Shown in pieces: positions 16,650 to 25,544 of a stretch of DNA of 64,000 nt. Each line of letters opens with the position of its first letter. The first letter of the stretch is position 1. Made by a program: the position numbers and the translations under genes. Below the pieces are notes generated by a model. The model had not been told where the DNA came from, made no database searches, and worked only from the letters and a program-made list of their open reading frames with translations. Origin of the DNA: an uncultured Erythrobacter sp. (GTDB taxonomy: Bacteria > Pseudomonadota > Alphaproteobacteria > Sphingomonadales > Sphingomonadaceae); NCBI GenBank assembly GCA_947503275.1, contig CANNCZ010000001.1, positions 930,001 through 994,000 on the forward strand. Direction: 5' to 3'.

Positions 16650-19001
16650 ATGCGTCAAAAGGAACTCAGACTAGCGCTTGTCTGCTATGGCGGGGTTAGC
16701 CTCGCTGTGTATATGCACGGCGTGACGAAGGAGGTCTGGCACCTCGCACGGGCAAGCCGCTGTGTGCATTCAGGTGAGGACAGCACTCTTACGGGCGTTG
16801 CGGCGGTCTATCGCGACTTGCTCGCCGATATCCAAAACGAAAAACAGCTGCGTCTGCGCGTACTGCCCGACATTTTGACAGGGGCAAGTGCGGGCGGGAT
16901 TAACGCGGTGTTCCTCGCTCAGGCGCTGCATTCGGGCCAATCGCTTGAGCCACTGACTGATCTTTGGCTGGAAAACGCCGATGTCAGCGAGTTGACCGAT
17001 CCCAATGCGCAGCCCGTTTGGCGCTATGCGAAGTTTTGGGCACAGCCGATTGCGGATTGGTTCCTGCGCCGCCCCGGTAATGCAGTGAGCGAAAGTGTCT
17101 CTCCCGAAACGCGCGCTGAGGTCCGGACAAAGGTTTCGCAATTGGTGCGCGGCCGCTGGTTTAGTGAGCCGTTTTCGGGATCACGTTTTTCCGCAATGTT
17201 GTTTGAGGCGTTGTCGACCATGGCCGAGACGCAGGCCAGTCCCCCTTTGTTACCGCCGCGCCACCCGATTGACCTGTTCGTGACTGCGACCGATTTTCAC
17301 GGTCATGCCGAGATGCTGCGGTTGCATTCCCCTGCGGTTGTGCAGGAAACCGAGCATCGTATGCCAATCAATTTCAGGGGTGTCACACCGGACAATCCCG
17401 GCGAAGCGATTGCCGACCCGCTCGAACTGGTGCTGGCTGCGCGGTCTACTGCAAGTTTTCCCGGTGCGTTTCCTCCGCTCAAGTTGAGCGAGATTGACGA
17501 ATTGGCGGCCAACGAGCGGCATGAATGGACCTCACGGGCCAGCTTCCTCTCGCGGATCATGCCGGTCCACATGCGCGATGGGACCGCTCACAATGTCGCG
17601 CTGATTGACGGGTCCGTGCTGGTGAACGCTCCTTTCGGAGCCGCGTTGGAAGCAATGCAGGGCCGCACCTCTCAGCGCGAAGTTGATCGCCGATTTGTCT
17701 ATATTGACCCGCGCCCTGATCGCTCAGACGTTGGCGCAGAAAGTGCGGATGAGGTGCGCGACATAGGCTGGTTCGGCGCAATATTTGGAGCGATCTCAAC
17801 GATCCCGCGCGAACAGCCAATCCGCGATGATCTGGAGCGGATTGAGCGACAGTCCAAAGATGCAGAACGTCTGCGCCGGATCGTGTTGGCATTGCGGCCT
17901 GAGATAGATCGCGCGGTTGAAAAACTGTTCGGTCGCACCTTTTTCATGGATAGTCCCACGCCAAAACGGCTCGCCAATTGGCGCAACCGCGCGCAGCAAG
18001 CCGCAGCTGAACGGGCCGGTTACACGTTTGGCGCATATGCGCAGACCAAATACAGCGCGATTGTTGAGCGGCTCGCCGCCCTTACCCATGCCGCCGCACC
18101 TGAACTCGCATTGAGCGATGCAGGGCCGATAGCCGCCGCGTTTCGCCAAGAGATGGAGGCGCGCGGGCTGGAGACGCTGACTGAGGAAAGTGGCGGTGCG
18201 AATGAGGCCGCGATCAATTTCTTCCGCACACATGACATCGCATTTCGCATGCGGCGGATGCAATTGCTCGCTCGGCGATTGTCGCGCGATTGGGAGGTCG
18301 ATCCCGATATTCCCGACGATGCGCTCGATCTGGCGCGGGAGAAAATCTATGAGATCCTCGCCCTCTATCGCCGCGCGGATGACAATTCGATCCTGGCAAC
18401 GTCGCTCGGCAAAGGGTTCCGTACTTTGGCGAGGGATGCGCTGGCGAATCCGGGTGCAGTTTTGGACTTCCTGGCAGAAAAACGGCTGTTGCCGGACACT
18501 GACTTGAAAGCCGAAGAGATGCTCACCGAAGCACTCGGCGTGATGCCCAAGAATTTGAAGCGGCGGATGCTGCTCACCTATTTGGGCTTTCCGTTTTACG
18601 ACGTCGCCACTCTGCCGCTTACTCAGGTGGAGAATTTGGGTGAATACAATCCGGTCAAGATTGACCGCATATCACCTGATGACGCCCTATCGATCCGCGC
18701 GGGCGGCACGCAAGCGACTTTGCGTGGTATTGAGTTTTACAATTTCGGCGCGTTTTTCAGCCGCACTTACCGTGAGAACGACTATCTATGGGGCCGCTTG
18801 CACGGAGCAGAACGGATGGTCGATTTGATCGCTTCCACCGTCGAAGGGGGGCTGGACGGCGACATGGTGCGCGCCGCCAAACGAGCGGCCTTCCTCGCCA
18901 TATTAGACGAGGAAGTGGCCGCGGGCCGGTGCCAGAACAAATTGCTCGATAAATTGCGCGCCGAGGTTGAAGAACGGCTCGCGCCCGCCACTGTGGCTTA
19001 G
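16650..19001 (+). CDS. Large patatin-like phospholipase-related protein
   Basis: The 783-residue protein belongs to the long bacterial patatin-like class. Starting at ATG 16650 puts the oxyanion-hole glycines near the N-terminus (LALVCYGGVSLAVYMHG). The nucleophile elbow is LTGASAGGINAVF (GxSxG) near residue 78, and the catalytic aspartate lies in IDGSVLVNAPF near residue 320. The remaining ~450 residues are helical and charged and belong to the family's C-terminal region of unknown function. No signal peptide is seen, so it is probably cytosolic or peripheral. It is likely a lipid acyl hydrolase, with unknown substrate. It is divergent from radA and overlaps the next gene's end by 4 bases. 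Confidence 0.88.
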   Translation: MRQKELRLALVCYGGVSLAVYMHGVTKEVWHLARASRCVHSGEDSTLTGVAAVYRDLLADIQNEKQLRLRVLPDILTGASAGGINAVFLAQALHSGQSLEPLTDLWLENADVSELTDPNAQPVWRYAKFWAQPIADWFLRRPGNAVSESVSPETRAEVRTKVSQLVRGRWFSEPFSGSRFSAMLFEALSTMAETQASPPLLPPRHPIDLFVTATDFHGHAEMLRLHSPAVVQETEHRMPINFRGVTPDNPGEAIADPLELVLAARSTASFPGAFPPLKLSEIDELAANERHEWTSRASFLSRIMPVHMRDGTAHNVALIDGSVLVNAPFGAALEAMQGRTSQREVDRRFVYIDPRPDRSDVGAESADEVRDIGWFGAIFGAISTIPREQPIRDDLERIERQSKDAERLRRIVLALRPEIDRAVEKLFGRTFFMDSPTPKRLANWRNRAQQAAAERAGYTFGAYAQTKYSAIVERLAALTHAAAPELALSDAGPIAAAFRQEMEARGLETLTEESGGANEAAINFFRTHDIAFRMRRMQLLARRLSRDWEVDPDIPDDALDLAREKIYEILALYRRADDNSILATSLGKGFRTLARDALANPGAVLDFLAEKRLLPDTDLKAEEMLTEALGVMPKNLKRRMLLTYLGFPFYDVATLPLTQVENLGEYNPVKIDRISPDDALSIRAGGTQATLRGIEFYNFGAFFSRTYRENDYLWGRLHGAERMVDLIASTVEGGLDGDMVRAAKRAAFLAILDEEVAAGRCQNKLLDKLRAEVEERLAPATVA

Positions 19002-19891
19002 GTCTCGCTGTTCCAGATCGCGGTGACGAATGAATCGGCGCTGATAAATCCGCCCTCGCCCCGGTCGATATCGGCCAGCGGCGCAGAGGCGACCGCTTCT
19101 TCCAATGTCATGCCAGCCTCTCGCAAAGCATCCACCCGGCTGACCGCTTCGCCAATAACGGCGCGAAATGCGGTTAGCTCTGCCTTGTTCGACATGGGGC
19201 CGTGTCCGGGGATCACTTTCGTCTCATCATCTATCATCGCGATCACGATATCGAGCGAACGCATCGCATCATAGACGCTGCCGCCGGAACTCACATCGAT
19301 GAAGGGATAACCGGGAATGTTGAAATAGAGGTCGCCCATATGGACGACATTGGCTTCTTCCCAGATCGCGACACTATCTCCATCTGTGTGGCCGCCGCCA
19401 AAAAACATCAGGCTGATCGTGTCGCCGTTCAAGTGGATGCGCGTCCCTTGCGCATAAGTGACAACCGGCAGAGCCTCGTGCGGCGCAGGTGGCGTTTCAT
19501 TGCCGCCAACGTTGCCGCCCGCCGCCATGCGCACGCGCACATTGTCATGCGCAAAGATGGTCGCACCTGTCCCGCCGAAATGTTCATTCCCGCCAGTGTG
19601 ATCAAAGTGCCAGTGCGTGTTCACCACGTATTTCACCGGCGTTGCGCCCAGATTGGCGATGGCGCGTTCAATCTTCATGGAGAGCGGCGCGAACTGATCG
19701 TCGATAATCAGCGTCGCGTCTTCGCCATGGCTGACCCCGATATTGCCGCCTGCGCCAAACAGCACCGCTACACCGGGCGCGATTTCCTCGGTCGTGACTT
19801 CCACATCGTCGAAGTTACGCTGAGCAAATGCTGGCGTAGCGGTTGTGGCAATCAAAGCGGCGCTGGCAGCAAGAATGGCGAAACGGTTCAT
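18998..19891 (-). CDS. Secreted metallo-beta-lactamase-fold hydrolase
   Basis: The 297-residue protein starts at ATG 19891, which has a good AAGGAG about 10 bases ahead and opens directly into a signal peptide (MNRFAILAASAALIATTATPAFAQ). The zinc-binding signature is THWHFDHTGGNEHF, with later ligands in VVHMGDLYF and IPGHGP. The organisation matches MBL-fold hydrolases close to subclass B-like and quorum-quenching or alkyl-sulfatase-like enzymes, but nothing fixes the substrate. It is convergent with the patatin gene with a shared TTAG at 18998-19001. Antibiotic resistance should not be assumed. Confidence 0.87.
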   Translation of the reverse strand: MNRFAILAASAALIATTATPAFAQRNFDDVEVTTEEIAPGVAVLFGAGGNIGVSHGEDATLIIDDQFAPLSMKIERAIANLGATPVKYVVNTHWHFDHTGGNEHFGGTGATIFAHDNVRVRMAAGGNVGGNETPPAPHEALPVVTYAQGTRIHLNGDTISLMFFGGGHTDGDSVAIWEEANVVHMGDLYFNIPGYPFIDVSSGGSVYDAMRSLDIVIAMIDDETKVIPGHGPMSNKAELTAFRAVIGEAVSRVDALREAGMTLEEAVASAPLADIDRGEGGFISADSFVTAIWNSET

Positions 19892-19948
19892 ATCGGGGTG
19901 CTCCTTTTGAAAAGAGAGTAGCCCTGCATATGTCACCTGTCGACCCGC

Positions 19949-21109
19949 TCAGGTTCCGAAGGCATCCTTGATCTTAGAGAAGAAGCTACGGCTTTCCGGG
20001 CATTCATCGCCCGTCTCCGTCTCACGGAATTGTTCCAGGATTTCTTTTTGTTTGCGGCTGAGTTTGGTCGGGGTTTCGACCGCAATCTCTACCACCAGAT
20101 CACCGCGCCCGCGCCCTTGCAGAACCGGCATACCCGCGCCGCGCACACGCAACTGCTTACCCGACTGGATGCCTGCAGGAATGTCGACCGTGTTGGTGCT
20201 GCCATCAAGGTCGGGAATATCAATGCTGCCGCCCAAGGCCGCTTGGGTAAAGCTGACTGGAACGCGGGTCGCCAAAGTGGTGCCTTCGCGTTCAAACAGG
20301 CTGTGCGGCTTAACATGGATAAAGATGTAGAGATCACCGGGAGGCGCACCGCGCGCTCCTGCCTCGCCCTTACCAGACAGACGGATGCGCGTTCCGGTAT
20401 CAACGCCGGGAGGAATATCGACAGCCAGCGCTTGTGGACGGTCCACGCGTCCTTCGCCCCGGCAATCACCGCATGGGTCTTCGATCACTTGACCGCGACC
20501 GCCACAGGTTGGGCATGGCCGTTCGACCACAAACAGGCCTTGCTTCGCGCGCACAGCTCCATGGCCGTGGCACAAGTTGCATGTGCGTTCGGATGTGCCC
20601 GGTGTAGCGCCGGAGCCATCGCAGGTCTCACAGCTTTGTGAGACTTCAATCTCAATCTCGGTTGATTTGCCTTCAAAGGCTTCATCAAGCGTGACTTGCA
20701 TATCATAACGCAAATCCGCGCCGCGCCGCTGTTGTTGCTGACGCCCGCCGCCCATTCCGCCTGCACCGCCAAATGCGCTGCCGAAAATGGTCTCAAAAAT
20801 GTCGCCAATATCGCCGAAGTCACCCTGACCACCGCGACCGCCAAAGCCGCCGCTTCCACCGCCGCCATTCATGCCCTGAGTGAAGGCCTCATGGCCGAAC
20901 CGGTCATAGGCGGCGCGTTTTTGTGGGTCTTTGAGGCATTCATACGCCTCACCCAACGCCTTGAACTTAGCCTCAGCTGCCGCGTCGCCCGGATTGCGGT
21001 CAGGGTGAAACTTCATCGCAAGCTTGCGATAGGCACTCTTAAGCGCGCCAGCGTCAACGTCGCGGGCGACTTCGAGCGTTTCATAATAGTCGGTTTGGGT
21101 AGCTGCCAT
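19949..21109 (-). CDS. dnaJ: Chaperone DnaJ (Hsp40)
   Basis: Co-chaperone that stimulates the DnaK ATPase, 386 residues. The J domain (about 5-70) contains the HPD motif in MKFHPDRNPGD. It is followed by a Gly/Phe-rich linker (GGGGSGGFGGRGGQGDFG), then four CxxCxGxG zinc-binding repeats (CETCDGSG, CNLCHGHG, CPTCGGRG, CGDCRGEG) and the C-terminal substrate-binding domain. It lies 73 bases after dnaK on the same strand, with a terminator-like hairpin in the gap that may lower its expression relative to dnaK. Confidence 0.97.
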   Translation of the reverse strand: MAATQTDYYETLEVARDVDAGALKSAYRKLAMKFHPDRNPGDAAAEAKFKALGEAYECLKDPQKRAAYDRFGHEAFTQGMNGGGGSGGFGGRGGQGDFGDIGDIFETIFGSAFGGAGGMGGGRQQQQRRGADLRYDMQVTLDEAFEGKSTEIEIEVSQSCETCDGSGATPGTSERTCNLCHGHGAVRAKQGLFVVERPCPTCGGRGQVIEDPCGDCRGEGRVDRPQALAVDIPPGVDTGTRIRLSGKGEAGARGAPPGDLYIFIHVKPHSLFEREGTTLATRVPVSFTQAALGGSIDIPDLDGSTNTVDIPAGIQSGKQLRVRGAGMPVLQGRGRGDLVVEIAVETPTKLSRKQKEILEQFRETETGDECPESRSFFSKIKDAFGT

Positions 21110-21120
21110 TGGTCCCGTCC

Positions 21121-21164
21121 CAAAAACCGCTCACCACCCGCAACGATCCGCGCGGGTGGTGAGC
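21121..21164 (-). terminator. Terminator-like hairpin between dnaK and dnaJ
   Basis: GCTCACCACCCG (21129-21140) and CGGGTGGTGAGC (21153-21164) form a perfect 12-bp stem, extendable by one C-G pair at 21141/21152. Reading in the gene direction (minus strand) it is followed by GCGGTTTTTG, a five-U run, so it looks like an intrinsic terminator or attenuator. It sits wholly in the 73-base gap, upstream of the dnaJ start, so it would reduce read-through from dnaK to dnaJ. Confidence 0.7.
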
Positions 21165-21182
21165 TGTGCCTTCAATAGGACT

Positions 21183-23120
21183 TTAGCCCTTTTTGTCTTC
21201 GTCGACTTCGGAGAATTCGGCGTCGACAACGTCTTCATCGGTGTCGTCCTCCGCCGCTTCTGCGCCGGCATCAGCCGGATCACCCTCTGGCGCTGCGTTT
21301 TCTTGATCCTGCTTATAGATCTGCTCGCCCATCTTCATCGCGACTTGCGTCAACGCTTGTGCACGGGTGTTGATCTCATCGGCATCGTCGCCTTCAAGCG
21401 CGGTCTTGGTTGCAGCAAGTGCCTCTTCAACTTCAGCTTTGGTTTCAGCGTCGATCTTGTCGCCATTTTCTTCCAACTGCTTTTCAGTCGCATGGACAAG
21501 GCTATCGGCCTGATTGCGCGCTTCGGCGCCCTCGCGGCGTTTCTTGTCCTCTTCCGCGAATTTCTCCGCATCCTGAACCATCTGATCGATGTCGCCATCG
21601 GACAGACCGCCAGATGCCTGGATCTTGATGACCTGCTCTTTGCCGGTGCCTTTGTCCTTTGCTGCGACCGACACGATGCCGTTGGCGTCGATGTCAAAGG
21701 TCACTTCGATTTGCGGAACACCGCGCGGTGCAGGCGGAATGCCAACAAGGTCGAAGTTACCCAACAGCTTGTTGTCAGACGCCATCTCGCGTTCGCCTTG
21801 GAAGACTTTAATCGTCACGGCGTTCTGATTGTCTTCGGCGGTCGAGTAGGTTTGCGTCTTCTTCGTTGGGATCGTTGTGTTGCGATCAATCATGCGAGTG
21901 AAGACACCACCCAGCGTTTCAATGCCCAGTGACAATGGGGTCACGTCAAGCAACAGAACGTCTTTAACGTCGCCCTGCAGAACGCCCGCTTGGATAGCAG
22001 CGCCCATGGCGACCACTTCATCAGGGTTCACACCCGTGTGTGGCTTAGCTTCGAAGAACTTCTCAACCACTTCGCGAACCTTGGGCATGCGGGTCATGCC
22101 GCCGACCAGAATCACTTCGTCGATCTCGTTCTTGGTCACACCCGCATCGGCCAGCGCCTTTTTGCAAGGTTCCAAAGTGCGGTTGATTAGATCACCCACC
22201 AGCTTTTCGAGGTCCGAACGGCTAATCGTTTCGACCAAGTGAAGCGGGGTCGATGCGCCGCCTTCCATCCGGGCCGTGATAAACGGCAGGTTGACTTCGG
22301 TCGTAGCAGAGCTGGAAAGCTCAATCTTGGCCTTCTCAGCCGCTTCCTTCAGACGCTGAAGCGCGAGCTTATCCGCCTTCAGGTCCATATTCTCTTTTTT
22401 CTGGAACTGTTCGGCGAGGAATTCGACAATCGTGTTGTCAAAATCTTCACCGCCCAAGAACGTGTCGCCATTCGTCGATTTCACTTCGAAAACGCCGTCA
22501 CCGATTTCCAGAACGGAAACGTCAAACGTACCGCCGCCAAGGTCATAGACGGCGATGGTTTTGCCATCGTCTTTGTCCATCCCATAGGCGAGCGCCGCAG
22601 CTGTCGGCTCGTTGATAATGCGAAGGACTTCGAGACCAGCGATTTGGCCTGCATCCTTGGTCGCCTGACGCTGTGCATCGTTAAAGTATGCGGGGACCGT
22701 GATAACCGCTTGGTCAACTGTCTCACCGAGATAGCCTTCAGCTGTCTCTTTCATCTTTTGCAGGATGAATGCGGAAACTTGGCTTGGCGAATATTGATCA
22801 TCGCCCGCTTCGACCCACGCATCGCCATTTTTGCCTTTGACGATGTTGTAGGGAACAAGGCCCATATCTTTCTTGGTCAACGGATCATCGAACCGGCGAC
22901 CGATCAAACGCTTAATCGCGAACAGAGTGTTGTCGGGGTTGGTGACGGCCTGACGCTTTGCCGGCTGGCCGATCAAACGCTCGCTGTCTTTAGTAAAGGC
23001 GACGATCGACGGAGTCGTGCGCGCGCCTTCGGAATTTTCGATAACTTTCGGCTTACCGCCATCCATGACTGCAACGCAGCTGTTGGTCGTGCCAAGGTCA
23101 ATACCGATTACTTTACCCAT
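21183..23120 (-). CDS. dnaK: Chaperone DnaK (Hsp70)
   Basis: ATP-dependent protein-folding chaperone, 645 residues from ATG 23120 ([15 protein letters not shown]). The frame open upstream to 23237 covers the promoter region and is not coding. The ATPase domain shows the phosphate-1 motif [29 protein letters not shown], and [20 protein letters not shown]. The linker is [19 protein letters not shown] and the substrate-binding domain runs to about 610. The acidic tail ends [16 protein letters not shown]. The gene has an RpoH-type promoter upstream and is followed by dnaJ. Confidence 0.98.
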   Translation of the reverse strand: MGKVIGIDLGTTNSCVAVMDGGKPKVIENSEGARTTPSIVAFTKDSERLIGQPAKRQAVTNPDNTLFAIKRLIGRRFDDPLTKKDMGLVPYNIVKGKNGDAWVEAGDDQYSPSQVSAFILQKMKETAEGYLGETVDQAVITVPAYFNDAQRQATKDAGQIAGLEVLRIINEPTAAALAYGMDKDDGKTIAVYDLGGGTFDVSVLEIGDGVFEVKSTNGDTFLGGEDFDNTIVEFLAEQFQKKENMDLKADKLALQRLKEAAEKAKIELSSSATTEVNLPFITARMEGGASTPLHLVETISRSDLEKLVGDLINRTLEPCKKALADAGVTKNEIDEVILVGGMTRMPKVREVVEKFFEAKPHTGVNPDEVVAMGAAIQAGVLQGDVKDVLLLDVTPLSLGIETLGGVFTRMIDRNTTIPTKKTQTYSTAEDNQNAVTIKVFQGEREMASDNKLLGNFDLVGIPPAPRGVPQIEVTFDIDANGIVSVAAKDKGTGKEQVIKIQASGGLSDGDIDQMVQDAEKFAEEDKKRREGAEARNQADSLVHATEKQLEENGDKIDAETKAEVEEALAATKTALEGDDADEINTRAQALTQVAMKMGEQIYKQDQENAAPEGDPADAGAEAAEDDTDEDVVDAEFSEVDEDKKG

Positions 23121-23210
23121 TATTTTCCCATCCATTGGAACATCGTTGGACACCGCGCCGTGCGCTTCCCTAAATGGCAAAGCGGCTCGGCGGCTCGAAT
23201 ATGTCTGGCG

Positions 23211-23238
23211 ATATAGGTGCGGTTTCGCTTGGCACAAG
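23211..23238 (-). promoter_or_regulatory. Heat-shock (RpoH, sigma-32) promoter of dnaK
   Basis: On the minus strand CTTG (23238-23235) is followed after exactly 17 bases by CCTATAT (23217-23211). This matches the alphaproteobacterial heat-shock consensus CTTG-N17/18-CYTATNT. Transcription would start near 23204, leaving a leader of about 85 bases before the dnaK ATG. Confidence 0.75.
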
Positions 23239-23300
23239 AACTCACAGCCCCTAGTTTTTGAACCGTCCCCAGTTGGGGCCGAACGGGTAAGAATTCACAA

Positions 23301-23816
23301 ATGACAAAAAACAGGACGGGAAACGGGATTATGGGCACACGAATAGCAAAAGGTTTTGCCGCTTTCGCATTGGCGAGCAGCGTGATGTTGAGCGGTTGCG
23401 AAGAGGCTGAGGTGGCCGAGGCTCCTGTTGAAGGTGTGGTCGATGGCCTCGAAGTGACCAATGCACGTCTGGTGCTGGCTCCTGTTTCGGGCAATCCAGC
23501 AGCGGTTTATTTCGACGTCGCGTATAATGGCAGCGGCGGGATCGCGATCAGCGGCGCCGAAGTGGCTGGCGCAGCCAATGCGGAGGTACACAATACGTTT
23601 GAATACAATTTTGAGACGACCATGAATGAGGCAGGCCCTCTTGCCCTGACCAGCGGTTCCTCCGAAACATTTGAACCCGGCGGCAAGCACATCATGGCCT
23701 TTGAATTGGATGAATCCGTTACCGAGGGCACCAGCACCGAGGTCACACTCAAAATCTCCGGCGGTAAGCGCCATAAATTCGACGCAGAAGTTCGCGCGGC
23801 TGGGGAAGAACGCTGA
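23301..23816 (+). CDS. Periplasmic copper chaperone, PCu(A)C family lipoprotein
   Basis: The 171-residue protein has a lipoprotein signal (lipobox MLSGC, mature Cys around residue 33 from the first ATG). The copper-binding pattern H-X10-M-X21-H-X-M is met exactly: His in AEVHNTF, Met in TTMNEAG, and His/Met in GGKHIMAF. PCu(A)C proteins deliver Cu(I) to the CuA or CuB site of cytochrome c oxidase, usually with a Sco partner, which is not seen here. A second ATG at 23331 would shorten the n-region and fits the lipoprotein signal better. It is divergent from dnaK. Confidence 0.87.
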   Translation: MTKNRTGNGIMGTRIAKGFAAFALASSVMLSGCEEAEVAEAPVEGVVDGLEVTNARLVLAPVSGNPAAVYFDVAYNGSGGIAISGAEVAGAANAEVHNTFEYNFETTMNEAGPLALTSGSSETFEPGGKHIMAFELDESVTEGTSTEVTLKISGGKRHKFDAEVRAAGEER

Positions 23817-23866
23817 ACGAACCGGGTGCAACGATTACAGGAAAAACGCCGCTGCCCGCCTGTCCG

Positions 23867-24346
23867 GTGGGCGGCGAGCGTTTCCTGACACCGGGCGAAG
23901 TGGAAATTGCGCGCACCGTATTTGGCGATGCGATTGATTATAGCGGCGTCCAGATCAGGCGGCGCAAATGGTTTCCCTTCCAACCCAAACGCATCACGAT
24001 GGCCCCACGCGGGCACCTGCACTTTCACCCGCAAGGCAGCGCCTATTGCGATGATTTCTCGCAAGAGCACATCCTGCGCCAAGGCCTTTTGATCCATGAG
24101 CTAACCCATGTTTGGCAAACACAAGAGCGCGGCGATTGGTATCTGATCCTCAACCGCCATCCATTTTGCAGATATGATTATGCGCTCAAACCCGGACAGC
24201 CATTTCGCGCCTATGGGATTGAGCAACAGGCAGAGATTGTAAAACACGCATTCTGGCTGCGGCACGGTGTGCCAGTATCCGGCATCGCGGACAAAGCGGC
24301 CTATGATGGCTTGGTGCGATTTAGGGGCGCGACCCTTGGCGCATGA
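23867..24346 (+). CDS. Small HExxH protein (sphingomonad 'Vgr-related' type)
   Basis: The 159-residue product, from GTG 23867, contains LLIHELTHVWQTQERGDW, an HExxH zinc-protease-like motif. Several conserved-looking aromatic and His residues surround it (PRGHLHFHPQGSAYCDDF). I recall similar sphingomonad proteins named 'vgr related', but that label implies no proven link to type VI secretion. The frame stays open upstream to the copper chaperone stop without ATG, and the text before the GTG (ATITGKTPLPACPVG) reads like protein. The true start may therefore be a non-ATG codon before 23867. It overlaps the next gene. Confidence 0.65.
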   Translation: MGGERFLTPGEVEIARTVFGDAIDYSGVQIRRRKWFPFQPKRITMAPRGHLHFHPQGSAYCDDFSQEHILRQGLLIHELTHVWQTQERGDWYLILNRHPFCRYDYALKPGQPFRAYGIEQQAEIVKHAFWLRHGVPVSGIADKAAYDGLVRFRGATLGA

Positions 24347-24836
24347 CTGGATCATTCGCGACTTCACGCCGGATGACGCGCCCGATTTTGCGGCGCTCAA
24401 TCGTCGATGGATTGATGAGCTATTCGGGGTTGAAGACGAAGACCTCCGCCAGCTCGAACAACCAATGCGCACAATCATTGAGCCGGGCGGGTTCATTGCC
24501 ATTGCTGAGATGAATGAAACGGTGATCGGAACAGGCGCGATCTTGCCTTCCAGTCATAGTAGCGATGCTGGCGACATGGTGATGGAAGTCGTCAAAATGG
24601 CAACCGCCCCCGCTGCTCAGGGCAAAGGCATTGGTGCAGCGATCCTTGATCGGCTCATCGCATTCGCTCGCGCTCACAATGCGTCTGGGATATGGCTGGA
24701 AACCAATGACCGTCTCGAGGCAGCGACAGCGCTTTATGAGCGGAAAGGGTTTGTCCGACTATCCCCAGCTGATGCATGGGCGACGCCTTATGATAGGTGC
24801 AATTTGCAAATGATGCTGACATTCCAAACGGCATAG
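24303..24836 (+). CDS. GNAT family N-acetyltransferase
   Basis: An acetyl-CoA-dependent acyltransferase fold is visible. It begins WIIRDFTPDDAPDFAALN, and motif A reads KMATAPAAQGKGIGAAILDRLIAFAR with the Q-x-x-G-x-G pyrophosphate loop. Motif B contains WLETNDRLEAATALYERKGF. The start is not settled: ATG 24303 and 24306 are used here, while TTG 24336 (giving LAHDWIIRDF) would match the typical beginning of the domain and reduce the overlap with the preceding gene. The acceptor substrate is unknown. It follows the HExxH gene with overlap, suggesting one transcript. Confidence 0.82.
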   Translation: MMAWCDLGARPLAHDWIIRDFTPDDAPDFAALNRRWIDELFGVEDEDLRQLEQPMRTIIEPGGFIAIAEMNETVIGTGAILPSSHSSDAGDMVMEVVKMATAPAAQGKGIGAAILDRLIAFARAHNASGIWLETNDRLEAATALYERKGFVRLSPADAWATPYDRCNLQMMLTFQTA

Positions 24837-24860
24837 AAAAGATTCACAGAGGACATTGCT

Positions 24861-25529
24861 TTGATCACGATCGACAAAACAGACGGCGCGCACCGCATCA
24901 CCATGGACGATGGTAAGGTGAATGCACTGAACAAAGAAAAGCTCGACGCATTGGTCTCTACATTGGCGGGGTGTGCGGGGGATTTCGCGCCGGTTGTGAT
25001 CCGCGGGCGCAAAGGGATTTGGTCAGCCGGTTTTGATCTGAAAGGCTTTGCCGCAGGGCCAGAGACGGCGACTGCGCAATTGCAAGCTGGCAAGGACGCG
25101 ATCCTTGCAATCCTCAATCATCCCGCCCCGATTGTGACCGTGTGCGAGGGCCATGCCTATCCGATGGGTGCGTTCCTGATGCTGGCCTCTGACCGTGCGA
25201 TTGGCACGCAAGGCGAATTTGTGACCGGCATGAATGAAAGCGCGATTGGTATGGCTCTGCCGATTTATCCGATGATTTTGGGCGCAGCGCGGCTCAATTC
25301 AACTGGTCGCAAAGCGGTGGCGACGTCGCAAATGTTCACGCCCGATGAAGCGCGCGAGGTCGGCTACTTCGACCATCTCGCCGCGCCTGATGCACTCGAT
25401 ACGTTGGTCGAAGAAGTTGTAGGCGAGCTGAAAGGCCTGAACCCCGGAGCTTTCCACGCCAACAAATCGGCGATGAACAAGCAACTTATCGCCGATATTG
25501 AAGCGAGCCCATTGCCGGACTTTGGTTAG
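24861..25529 (+). CDS. Crotonase-family enoyl-CoA hydratase/isomerase
   Basis: The 222-residue single-domain crotonase has the oxyanion-hole segments (IWSAGFDLKGFA and ICEGHAYPMGAFLMLASD-like VCEGHAYPMGAF). The usual glutamate position is followed by FVTGMNESAIGMALP. The start is TTG 24861, preceded by AGAGGA. It is shorter than typical enoyl-CoA hydratases (about 255-260), and the canonical second catalytic Glu is not evident, so the reaction (hydration, isomerisation or hydrolysis) is open. It stands at the end of a short co-oriented run with the GNAT gene. Confidence 0.83.
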   Translation: MITIDKTDGAHRITMDDGKVNALNKEKLDALVSTLAGCAGDFAPVVIRGRKGIWSAGFDLKGFAAGPETATAQLQAGKDAILAILNHPAPIVTVCEGHAYPMGAFLMLASDRAIGTQGEFVTGMNESAIGMALPIYPMILGAARLNSTGRKAVATSQMFTPDEAREVGYFDHLAAPDALDTLVEEVVGELKGLNPGAFHANKSAMNKQLIADIEASPLPDFG

Positions 25530-25544
25530 GCCGGAGCGCTCGGG

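Noticed and set aside
18998..19891. Metallo-beta-lactamase resistance gene
   Set aside because: The fold covers many hydrolases and nothing in the sequence points to beta-lactam substrates.
21156..23216. Long plus-strand frames opposite dnaK
   Set aside because: dnaK is unmistakable on the minus strand; the reverse frames lack any domain.
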